DNA of 64,000 nt from Candidatus Scalindua sp. SCAELEC01 (lineage in GTDB: Bacteria; Planctomycetota; Brocadiia; Brocadiales; Scalinduaceae), in the NCBI GenBank assembly GCA_004282745.1, contig SHMT01000022.1:1-64000 (forward strand). Direction: 5' to 3'. The position numbers and the translations under genes were made by a program. Of the stretch, positions 1-7,493 are shown in pieces. Under the pieces are notes generated by a model, which was not told the DNA's origin, ran no database searches, and was given only the letters and a program-made list of their open reading frames with translations. Positions within the stretch are counted from its first letter, which is position 1, and each line of letters starts with the position of its first letter.

Positions 1-6
1 ATTCAA

Positions 7-55
7 AAAATGTGTAACTCCAGTCGCCCTACGGGCTCCTTCCGTTACACATTTT
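7..55. repeat. Imperfect palindrome with 12-bp arms
   Basis: Arms AAAATGTGTAAC (7-18) and GTTACACATTTT (44-55) are exact inverse complements around a 25-base GC-richer loop. It lies at the window edge, so it could be the terminator of a gene to the left or one end of a mobile repeat. No T-run follows directly on the + strand, so neither reading is settled. Confidence 0.5.
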
Positions 56-193
56 GTCCCGTACTGATCATTAAGTAATGCATCTAAAAAATAACAAAAA
101 ATGGTCTTGACAAACCAGGCCACCTCATATTGATTACCGAAATAAGATCGTATAAATAAAATATTTGTACTCAAAACTTAAACAGGAGGAAAT

Positions 194-406
194 ATGATTA
201 GGCATTTTTCATTAGAATATTGGGTTTATGATAATTGGTATGTCAGAAGATTAAAGGAAATTCCAGGTGTCTTTAGCCAGGGCAAAACCATTGAAGAGTT
301 AGAGGAAAATATAAAAGACGCTTATCATATGATGATGGAAGATGAGGTTACAACATCTAACAAAGATGTAAAGATTAAAGAAATTGGAGTTGAGAATCAA
401 AATTAA
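194..406 (+). CDS. HicB-like antitoxin domain protein
   Basis: A 70-residue protein with the HicB-type partial RNase H fold pattern: an N-terminal strand, then a central 'EIPGVFSQGKTIEELEENI' segment, which is the usual G-x-T-x-EEA helix region of this family. HicB proteins neutralise HicA mRNA interferases, often with an added DNA-binding domain. This one is short and has no C-terminal HTH or ribbon-helix-helix. A good AGGAGGA Shine-Dalgarno lies 6 bases before the ATG. I see no HicA toxin next to it, so it is an orphan or solitary HicB-domain protein. The DNA after it is degenerate and carries part of another repeat. Confidence 0.75.
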   Translation: MIRHFSLEYWVYDNWYVRRLKEIPGVFSQGKTIEELEENIKDAYHMMMEDEVTTSNKDVKIKEIGVENQN

Positions 407-806
407 GAATGAAGCTTCCAGCTTTGACTTCACCACCGATATTACGGGTGGGAACCAAAGCAATCCCAAAAAACAGAAAAAAGATTTTGCCCCCTCTCGC
501 AAAAACCTAACCCGATGACGCTGAAAGATCTTAAAAAATTATCAAATAAAGAATTATGACGGCATTGTTGAAAATTCGGAAGCTGCACTGAAAGCATTTT
601 TCTCATTCATCAGAAAGAAAATAATAGAGCAACTACCCATATGAGAGGCTCCATAACGTTTTGTGTTACTAAAAGGTTTTATTGGAACATAATTCCAAGC
701 TGTCTACAATTTGACTACAATCGGGAAAAACCCTTGACTTTTTCGCTTGTTTTTGTTAATTATGATGCTCATAAAATACTACATATCATATGCTTACATA
801 ACACGT
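407..806. other. Intergenic stretch with repeat remnant and tRNA leader
   Basis: No convincing gene. Positions 499-511 (GCAAAAACCTAAC) match the terminal inverted repeat of the 152-bp element at 37984-38135, so a remnant of that family is likely here. An unstarted frame from about 522 to 644 could be the tail of a decayed gene, but I do not recognise it. TTGACT near 735 followed 17 bases later by TAATTA is a possible promoter for the downstream tRNA. Confidence 0.35.
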
Positions 807-879
<73 letters not shown>

Positions 880-946
880 TTTACTACATCTGTTAGCCCT
901 GTGGGTACTTACTCAATTTGGACGTCCTATTGAGAAATAATAATGG

Positions 947-1162
947 TTAGGTTGTTTGTGATGTTAATGTTCCTGTTTCTTGATCAACCTTTTGTAGTGC
1001 TTTTTGGATATGATTAACTTCATTTTCCTCAAAAAAAGGTTCTCCACATTGAGTGCATACCCATGCGGGGATAGAGTCCCAAGAAATATGGTAACCATTT
1101 CTATCTACACGAAAGGGAGCTTTACTCTTAACCATTTTACCTTTACCGTGAAAACACTCCAT
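947..1162 (-). CDS. YgiT-type zinc-finger antitoxin-like protein
   Basis: A 71-residue protein of the YgiT/MqsA N-terminal zinc-finger class, the usual partner of small DUF4258 or MqsR-like toxins. The second knuckle VCTQCGEPFF is intact. The first knuckle, normally CxxC, reads C-F-H-G, so one of four expected zinc ligands is replaced by Gly6. The ATG overlaps the end of the upstream DUF4258 gene, whose tail supplies the Shine-Dalgarno AGGAGA, which is a normal operon layout. With the toxin interrupted and the first knuckle damaged, the pair may be decaying. A MqsA-type HTH domain is absent. Confidence 0.75.
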   Translation of the reverse strand: MECFHGKGKMVKSKAPFRVDRNGYHISWDSIPAWVCTQCGEPFFEENEVNHIQKALQKVDQETGTLTSQTT

Positions 1163-1163
1163 T

Positions 1164-1551
1164 TTATCTCCTTGTCTTGAAATCCGTGGACCATTGGTTT
1201 GGTTCTGGTAAATAAGCGGTAACTATTACTAAATAGTGTTTGAACGAAAACTACCCATCTACTACGTTGCTGCAACAATTTCGAAATCCTCAAGTACAAT
1301 TGTACGTTCCGGTTACGATATTGTTACGCGCCTTGTACCTGGGCACTTTTCATTCAAACACAGGGTTTTCGTTCAGACACTAAATATTCTGTTCTTGGAG
1401 CACATACTACATGCAGAGGTCGTTTACCTGGTGTATAGAATATTAAACAACTCTCTCCTCTTGGATCATCCGGGTATTCTTCTATTACCTCACCTTGTAA
1501 AATCGTTTTGCGTACATCATCGGTAGTAATGATTCTGTCTGGTCGGGACAT
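1164..1551 (-). pseudogene. DUF4258 toxin-like gene split by a 145-bp miniature element
   Basis: Reading from 1551 leftward, the frame carries the DUF4258 core (GEVIEEYPDDPRG, SCLIFY, PLHVVCA). It continues to TEYLV at about 1381-1392, then runs into the element and stops within it after seven foreign residues. The missing end resumes on the other side in the same sense as LVIVTAYLPEPNQW...FKTRR, ending TAA at 1164-1166. Removing bases 1236-1380 plus one 6-bp duplication restores a continuous protein of about 78 residues, near the family's usual length. The gene sits directly upstream of its YgiT partner. DUF4258 proteins are generally regarded as toxin-like; loss of the C-terminal strand probably inactivates it. 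Confidence 0.85.
1236..1380 (+). mobile_element. 145-bp miniature element, copy 1
   Basis: The left end is GTGTTTGAACGAAAAC and the right end is GTTTTCGTTCAGACAC, a terminal inverted repeat with one mismatch. It is flanked on both sides by TAAATA (1230-1235 and 1381-1386). Internally there is a second inverted-repeat layer and a central palindrome GTACAATTGTAC. It encodes no transposase. An open frame runs through it but is identical in kind in every copy and is not thought to be a gene. This copy has landed inside the DUF4258 toxin gene. Confidence 0.9.
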
Positions 1552-2208
1552 TTGTTTAAGATGAAATATGAAGACAAACTGGTAAGACTATTGTACCGGT
1601 TTTTTTTAGGGTTCAATTTTTAATTACATTTTTTAATTACCGAACTTTGATACTCTCTATTTGGAGGCTTCATGTTTTCACATTGTTTCTTGTTATTGGC
1701 CCTTATGCCCCTTTCGGTGAGGATGTTCTAACCCACTCTGGATTTTTGATTTTTGATAAAAGTGCGTGGCCCATATTGCTTGGCTAAACAGGGGCCAAGC
1801 AATATGGTTAGACAAAATTTGTAGAAAAATAATTAGGTTATGACTTTTGCAACGAAATGTAGAAGTATATATTTTTTGTATAAACATAGCTGGCGATTGT
1901 GAAGGGTAGAAACCAATAGCCCTATACATATCAGCATTAATTTTATTCGTTTGTGCCTTAAACTTTAATTTCTCAGGTGTCAGTCTATTAATATCTTTAT
2001 TGGTCTCAAGAGATATTTCCTTAACCACCTCTATATCAATAAAAAAAATCATACACATACTGAATAGCAGTCGCTTTCCTTGGAAAAGCTTTTTTCTTGT
2101 GTGTTTTTATGAAATACAATAGTATCATATATTATTCACATGCATGGTCATATCCCCATTGCAACATGGTTTTGAGAGTTCTTGCTTATTAAAAGAAGAG
2201 GTTATTAA
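1552..2208. other. Intergenic stretch, no supported gene
   Basis: One minus-strand frame of 121 codons (1693-2058) is open. Its N-terminal half looks loosely protein-like, but its C-terminal half is low-quality, it resembles nothing I know and it lacks a clear ribosome site. The repeated words AATATTGCTTGG and CCAAGCAATATGG near 1772-1806 form a hairpin around GCTAAACAGGGG, a possible terminator or small repeat. The ATG at 2209 is preceded by AAGAAGAGG. Confidence 0.3.
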
Positions 2209-4347
2209 ATGACACTATCACCGGAAAATGCGAAAAAAGCTTATCATACTATTATTAGTTGCCTTATAGGGGATGGATCTAAGAATGGGATTTGTGGGAT
2301 AAATAGTGTAGGGCAATTTGATCCGGAAGACAGCGGTCGGGTTGCAATTCCACGAAACATCAATGCTGCATTTTTGATATCTCTTTCAGGAGAGGGCCAT
2401 TCCTGTTATACCAGGGCCAAAGAGTATTTGGAAGAGATGGAGAGTGACCCTCTCTGGACAAACCTTGTCACATTCTATAGAGAGGGACTGAGTCTGTTGT
2501 TGGAAGAGTTTCAGGGTTTCTGTTCGATCAGTAATAACCGTGCTGAAAAAGTAGAAAGGTTAGAAAAGACGTTAAGAGAACAAAAAGAGCCTCTCTCAAA
2601 TTCACAAACAATTCAGGAGGATATATGGAGCATATTCCATCCCGAGGCAACTGATATACTCAGTAATAAAGAGTTTCGGACTGAGAGCCTGAGAAATAGG
2701 CGTAGGGTAGAGATTACAAACCTGAATCCAATGCCTATAAAGAGTGTTCCGCAAGAGATCATTTTTACATCCAATGCACTCTTAACTATACCACCTGCTG
2801 GACGAAGGTTTAAAGATCTCGACATTAATCCTAGCTTGTGGAATCTTCTGGAAGATGTAATACAGGAGGAGCAACTCTTCTGGTACGATCATCCCGTTCA
2901 GATAGGTGTAGAACCGGAGAGGAATGAGATCCTCTATGGCCTTCATCATCTGTCTGAGGCCCTTCTCTATGAAAGGAATATAAAGAGTGTCAGAGAAGAT
3001 GAGGTTTTGACGTGTGTCCTTTCGGCTTCTGTTACCCACGAAGGGTTACAGGGGATTGTGAAGGAGTATATTGAATACGAATTGAAAAAATCTCATGACT
3101 TGCCGGGGCTTAAGGTACATCTTTTTACGGAGGCGGAGACCGCTGAATTGATCCATGAGATACTTGTCCCGGCGGCAAACAGGTATCTTAATATTGATAA
3201 GGATTTGTCATCGTTCTTAAGGGAAGTTGTAGGGGTTAACGGGAAGTATGGAAGACACTATAGCTTTCTGAAGGCTATAACCGCTTTCTGGCAAGTATTT
3301 ATTGATCCGAGCAAAAGAGCGACGTTTAAGATTGATCTCGACCAGGTATTTCCCCAGGAGAAGCTGCTTGAAGAGACAGGAAAGAGTGCATTTCAGCACA
3401 TGATGTCTCCTCTTTGGGGTGCCGAAGGTGTTGACACTGAGGGGAACGCTGTTTATCTGGGTATGATGGCGGGTGCACTGGTAAACGAAAAAGATATAGG
3501 CACATCGCTTTTCACCCCTGACGTAACCTATCCAGATCCACCTTTTAAGGGAGAAGATAGTCTCTTCTGCAGTAAAATACCTCAGGCCCTATCCACAGTT
3601 TCTGAGATGATGACAAGGTATGATAAATCCGATCTTGATGGTACGAATTCATGTATATCAAGGATACATGTTACGGGTGGGACGAATGGTATTTTGGTTG
3701 AAGCCTTGAGGAGGTACCGTCCTTTTACTCCGGTATTTATTGGGAGGGCCGAAGATCAGGCTTATCTCCTGTCCGCCATATATGCAAAAGATAAAGAACC
3801 GGTACTGAGATATTTCCATAATTATGGTCTAGTAATGAGACACGATAAACAGGCGTTTGCCGCAGATGCTATAAAGGCCGCTGCCCTAGGAAAGATAGTA
3901 GGTGACTATGAGAGGATACTGTTCTTCTCCAATTATGCCAGGATTCTTTCCTCGGATATCGATGAAGTTAAAGGTGTGATTGATCCTTTTACGGGAAGCT
4001 TTGTAAGTCCACTCCCTAAAAATCTTGCTTATCTTCGTCTTGCACTTAAGGCCGCTGAATTATTTGCAACAAGTGAAGAAGAGAATGAATATAAAGGATT
4101 TGCACTTTTGGAGACGGGGCATAGAAGGTTGCGTGCAAATCTGCAGGAAGTTTCCATGGGAGATGGAAATGGACTTAAGGAGAGGTATGAGAGAGAAATA
4201 AAAGCTTGGGACCTCTATTATGATGTTCTTGACAAGGTTGAGAATGCTCTGGGAAAAGGCGATACATTTGCTTTAGAACTACGGGAGAAGGCTAAAAAGT
4301 TAGTTCAGAAAACCCGCGTTATTGTAGGTGGAAAATCCTCGCTTTAG
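2209..4347 (+). CDS. Large uncharacterised protein, possibly glycosyltransferase-like
   Basis: 712 residues, no signal peptide or membrane segment, and not a family I can name. The second half holds features reminiscent of a GT-A fold. These are an acidic D376-x-D378-Q motif after a beta-like stretch (KIDLDQVFP), a glycine-rich HVTGGTNG segment (487-494), and GRAEDQAY (512-519), comparable to the acidic catalytic loop of family-2-type transferases. The first 200 residues look separate, helical and charged. It is monocistronic, flanked by long AT-rich gaps, and followed 40 bases later by a 112-bp palindromic element. The glycosyltransferase idea is inference from motifs only; a phosphorylase or an unrelated fold is equally possible. 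Confidence 0.55.
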   Translation: MTLSPENAKKAYHTIISCLIGDGSKNGICGINSVGQFDPEDSGRVAIPRNINAAFLISLSGEGHSCYTRAKEYLEEMESDPLWTNLVTFYREGLSLLLEEFQGFCSISNNRAEKVERLEKTLREQKEPLSNSQTIQEDIWSIFHPEATDILSNKEFRTESLRNRRRVEITNLNPMPIKSVPQEIIFTSNALLTIPPAGRRFKDLDINPSLWNLLEDVIQEEQLFWYDHPVQIGVEPERNEILYGLHHLSEALLYERNIKSVREDEVLTCVLSASVTHEGLQGIVKEYIEYELKKSHDLPGLKVHLFTEAETAELIHEILVPAANRYLNIDKDLSSFLREVVGVNGKYGRHYSFLKAITAFWQVFIDPSKRATFKIDLDQVFPQEKLLEETGKSAFQHMMSPLWGAEGVDTEGNAVYLGMMAGALVNEKDIGTSLFTPDVTYPDPPFKGEDSLFCSKIPQALSTVSEMMTRYDKSDLDGTNSCISRIHVTGGTNGILVEALRRYRPFTPVFIGRAEDQAYLLSAIYAKDKEPVLRYFHNYGLVMRHDKQAFAADAIKAAALGKIVGDYERILFFSNYARILSSDIDEVKGVIDPFTGSFVSPLPKNLAYLRLALKAAELFATSEEENEYKGFALLETGHRRLRANLQEVSMGDGNGLKERYEREIKAWDLYYDVLDKVENALGKGDTFALELREKAKKLVQKTRVIVGGKSSL

Positions 4348-4968
4348 GGTAGGGGATACAACTGTTTTTTAGATACTGACTGTATATATACTAAAACCGA
4401 TTTGGTTTTCGGTTTTACCGGAAACCAAATCTTGGTGAAGGTATACTCGCTCAATTTTATCTCGGATTTTATCCGAAAACCATTATGAGATGAGTATAGC
4501 GTGAAATACCAGTAGCGTATACACCATATTGATAATATTTTGGATTATGCGACGGTTCTAAATATAAGAAATATTGTTTAAATATGTAACATTTAGGACA
4601 AAATAACAACATTCGGTTGCCTTGAAACTCATTCCCACGAACTCCTTTTTGCTCAAATAAAAAAATAAAATTTATCTTAACTATTTAGATTTTAAATATT
4701 TTTTTGATCATACATTCACAACACACCACCGAGTACGTAAACAGAAAACCAGAAGTTGAACCAAAACCGCGATATTACACGCGGGGTAGTAATTTTATCA
4801 CCAGAGCGTACGAACACTTGCGTGTGTGCGGTTTACGAAATATTTCCTGCAACTAACTAGACATGAATTCGATGTTAATTAGTGTCTGTAGAAAATCTGT
4901 TATCTTTATTTTTGAACGGCATTTATATTGCGATATTCTATTCAAAACCTTCAATATGGAGAAACGAT
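4348..4968. other. Intergenic stretch with two repeat elements
   Basis: It contains the 112-bp two-hairpin element at 4387-4498 and, at about 4750-4855, a strongly diverged copy of the 145-bp miniature element in inverted orientation. The diverged copy shares TTGAACCAAAAC, GAGCGTAC and a terminal GCAAC block, in the same order as the copy at 26527-26671. The remainder is AT-rich with no coding signal. An in-frame GTG at 4882 precedes the next gene, but the ATG at 4969 is the better start. Confidence 0.5.
4387..4498 (+). repeat. 112-bp two-hairpin element, copy 1
   Basis: It begins TATACTAAAACC and ends GATGAGTATA, so the termini are inverted TATACT/AGTATA. The first hairpin has arms AACCGATTTGGTTT and AAACCAAATC. 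The second is built from TATACTCGCTCA / TGAGATGAGTATA, with inner arms TCGGATTTTATCCGA. A copy of exactly the same length lies inverted at 24508-24619 and a rearranged one at 34019-34174. Confidence 0.85.
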
Positions 4969-6366
4969 ATGATTTCAAATAATGATGAGAAGAGTGACAT
5001 TTCTCACAACAAGTTGCTCAAAGGACTTAACGATAATGAGATTTTTGAATTGTGTGCATTAGGAAAATACAAGTATTACAATCCCGGAGACACACTTTTT
5101 GAAGAGGGAGATTCCGACCAGACTGTCTATTTTATTCTGCAGGGAGAAATAAAATTACTGCAAACCCTGCATGAGAAAAAAAAAGATATCGCCGTACTCC
5201 AAAAGAATGATGGTATTGGAGATTCTGCTTTTGTTAAAGACTCTAAAAGGATAGTCACCGCTCTAGTGCTTACGTCTTCGCATGTCATGGTAATTGACAA
5301 AATAGGTAAGGACATGCTACCACCGAAAATCCAACTCCGTATTTACAATAATTTTAACCAGATGGCTTCAGAACGCATCGGAGGCCCTATACATCGCGAC
5401 ACAAAATTAGTAGATCAAATTCAATATATAGGGTCTCGAATTAAAAAGTTTATTCATACGAATAGTGAAGGATACAAAAAAACGGAGTTAATTCGAAATA
5501 TTTTGGAGAATATTGATAGTCTGCCTGTCTACTCAAGCAACCTGTTTTTGTTGCTGCAAAGTGATAACGCATCAGCAAGTGAAGTGGTTGAACAAGCAAA
5601 ATTGGACCCTTCACTGGTTGGCGTAATACTTAAAACGATAAATTCTGCTTATTATGGCCTGCGATGTAAAATATCAGATGTGCAGCATGCAATCACCTAT
5701 CTAGGGTTCAATCAAGTCTATCAGTTAGTGGTCGATCACGGAGTAAAAAGTACCATGCCAGATACTCCTGAGTTTCAGGAGTTGCAATGCCACTCTAATG
5801 TCATATCACTTTTTTCTTTTGAGCTGGCAAAATTATGCAATAGAAACAAACCTTTGATGCATAGTACGATTGGATTATTACATGATATTGGAAAAAGTGT
5901 TACTCTTTTGATGAAGAAACAGCATCAAAAGCTGGGAATGCTGATTGATCTGTTGGACCATGCCCGTATCGGATCTCTGTTACTCGAAAAATGGAATGTC
6001 CCGGATATCGTTTACAAGAGTGTAGAGTATCAGTGCTTTCCGGAGTTTTTTCCCCCATCAGAGATCCCTGAAGAATTGAAAGAATATGTAGCGGTGCTCT
6101 ATCTTTCCCACATATGCTACGAGTATGCAAAGGGCAATGAGAATGAAGAGCTTCCTGTGGCATTCATCGATGAATATGTTGAGCTTCTGAATTTTCCGGA
6201 GAAGTCCTTTATGCCGCTATTTAAGAATCATATTATGCCGTCTATATATAAGAAAATGAATGCCTGCCCCGAGAACGTGAGGAAATTTTTAACGGAAAGT
6301 AAAGGTAAAATTACCGAGGCTGAGTCAACGTCTGATATAGGTGCAGGCATAGGGAATATTTTTTAA
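4969..6366 (+). CDS. Cyclic-nucleotide-binding / HDOD regulator
   Basis: 465 residues from the ATG at 4969, chosen over the upstream GTG because GGAGA lies 6 bases before it. Residues about 15-125 form a cyclic-nucleotide-binding beta-roll (GDTLFEEGDSDQTVYFILQGEI). Residues about 175-400 form an HDOD domain, with PSLVGVILKTINSAYYG, the conserved ISDVQHAITYLGF helix and HDIGK near 305. HDOD proteins lack a complete HD catalytic set and act in signalling, often with chemotaxis or second-messenger systems. CNB-HDOD combinations are known in Deltaproteobacteria and Planctomycetes. No partner kinase is nearby. Binding of cAMP or c-di-GMP cannot be told from the sequence. Confidence 0.85.
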   Translation: MISNNDEKSDISHNKLLKGLNDNEIFELCALGKYKYYNPGDTLFEEGDSDQTVYFILQGEIKLLQTLHEKKKDIAVLQKNDGIGDSAFVKDSKRIVTALVLTSSHVMVIDKIGKDMLPPKIQLRIYNNFNQMASERIGGPIHRDTKLVDQIQYIGSRIKKFIHTNSEGYKKTELIRNILENIDSLPVYSSNLFLLLQSDNASASEVVEQAKLDPSLVGVILKTINSAYYGLRCKISDVQHAITYLGFNQVYQLVVDHGVKSTMPDTPEFQELQCHSNVISLFSFELAKLCNRNKPLMHSTIGLLHDIGKSVTLLMKKQHQKLGMLIDLLDHARIGSLLLEKWNVPDIVYKSVEYQCFPEFFPPSEIPEELKEYVAVLYLSHICYEYAKGNENEELPVAFIDEYVELLNFPEKSFMPLFKNHIMPSIYKKMNACPENVRKFLTESKGKITEAESTSDIGAGIGNIF

Positions 6367-6429
6367 AGGGAATACCCTGAAAGGGCAATTCATCAGCAGA
6401 GCAGACGTCAAACCCACCCACTTATCTAA

Positions 6430-6685
6430 GTGAACTGCACTTCTATTCCACCTCACGCTTCTGAAGGTGACGTGCCGATGATTCAGTACCAGTCAGAAGA
6501 GAGAGTCGGAAATACCGGCGAGATCCTCACCTACGAAGATTTGAAACAGATGGAAAGAGAGAACGTCCTCGCTGCCCTCCCTCAGACAAATTGGAAGGTA
6601 TCCGGGGGGGGGGGCAGCGGAACTCCTCGGGTCACGCCCCACCACCCTGGCATCTCATATCAAGGTGCTTGGCATTAAGAGGTAA
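6430..6685 (+). pseudogene. C-terminal remnant of a sigma-54 activator, frameshifted at a G-tract
   Basis: The frame encodes an end typical of FhlA/NtrC-type activators (EILTYEDLKQMERENVLAAL, then TNWKVSG), which leads into a Fis-type helix-turn-helix. At 6604-6614 a run of 11 G shifts the frame. Reading with one G fewer gives AAELLGSRPTTLASHIKVLG, the expected HTH, ending TAA at 6683-6685. The receiver and AAA+ domains are missing upstream, so this is a truncated fragment whatever the tract length. A sequencing slip at the G-run is possible, but it would not restore the rest of the gene. Confidence 0.85.
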
Positions 6686-6763
6686 AAAGACAGATGCTGT
6701 TTTCGTTGTATACTCTTTTTCTCCTCCTCAAATACGAGTTATACGAACTGTTAAAAATAGTAC

Positions 6764-6793
6764 TTGACATTATATTAAAGTTATCGGTAACAT
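6764..6793 (+). promoter_or_regulatory. Probable sigma-70 promoter of the metal-efflux operon
   Basis: TTGACA at 6764-6769 and TAACAT at 6788-6793 are separated by 18 bases, upstream of the small Cys-rich gene at 6860. The -35 box is perfect and the -10 box is fair. Neither a MerR-type long-spacer dyad nor a metal-regulator gene is evident. Confidence 0.5.
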
Positions 6794-6859
6794 TCCGCTA
6801 ATGATGTTTGTCATAGTGCACTCATCGGCTTTCTATCGAGGAAGTAAATTTTAGTTTTT

Positions 6860-7225
6860 ATGATCATAGATATGAAATTAAACCAATTGCGTTTCTACAA
6901 GGCGTGCTTAGTTTTAATATTGTGCTTCTCAATTTTTCCGGAAGTTGTTTTCTCGTTTGAAGATACTTTCGATAAAGTGGGGATAAGTTCTGCTTCCTCA
7001 GATGGTACGAGCTCCTGCAATGAACACCACTGTCCTGTTGTCCCTAATCAGCCCTGCCAACACTGCCCAGTCTGCTGTACCGTTTCTCATTTTTTTACCA
7101 ATCAGTCAATCGGAATTACGTTCCATTTTAACAATTCATCTCAACCTTTTCCATTTCCAGAAGACGTTCTTTACAAAGAGCTCTTTGAAAAAACACTTTT
7201 TCGTCCTCCACAATCAATTCTGTAG
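6860..7225 (+). CDS. Small exported Cys/His-rich protein ahead of the metal pump
   Basis: 121 residues (117 from an alternative ATG at 6872). A hydrophobic signal peptide spans about residues 10-32. The mature part has a dense cluster of metal-ligand residues: CNEHHCP, CQHCPVCC and nearby His. It is the first gene after a probable promoter, 268 bases before the TolC-type gene and in the same direction. Small Cys/His-rich periplasmic proteins are often encoded with CusCBA/CzcCBA pumps, so a metal-capture or sensing role is a reasonable inference. I do not recognise a named family. Confidence 0.6.
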   Translation: MIIDMKLNQLRFYKACLVLILCFSIFPEVVFSFEDTFDKVGISSASSDGTSSCNEHHCPVVPNQPCQHCPVCCTVSHFFTNQSIGITFHFNNSSQPFPFPEDVLYKELFEKTLFRPPQSIL

Positions 7226-7493
7226 TTCTTCCATTTTTATTCTCGTTTACTCCTGCTTCATTGATGACCCAATACACAATATTGTTTGTTTCTGAAACAC
7301 AAAGACGTGTAGTCAGTTATAACCTAATTGTGTAAATTGCAAACTATTTTGTAACTCAAGTGTTAGTCGGCAGTGAGGTATTCACTATATCACTGGCTCG
7401 TACGTGTTTTCAGGCATAATCTATCCATTATGGAAATTGCATTTTTATACGTATTCAACACTTTAGCAAACAATTTTTAACAAGAGGTAATAA

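Noticed and set aside
407-530. HicA toxin after the HicB-like gene
   Set aside because: No frame shows the HicA dsRBD-like core (e.g. a GSHxxY region); the sequence is short and contains a repeat fragment.
1236-1526. Open frame reading MFERKLPIYY... through miniature element copies (also at 21957, 24955, 38207, 50747)
   Set aside because: The same frame recurs in every copy because the element lacks stops in that frame. It has no ribosome site of its own and starts at the element edge, so it is a repeat-derived artefact, not a gene family.
1693-2058. 121-codon minus-strand frame
   Set aside because: No ribosome site, odd composition in the second half and no recognisable motif. Kept only as a note in the gap entry.
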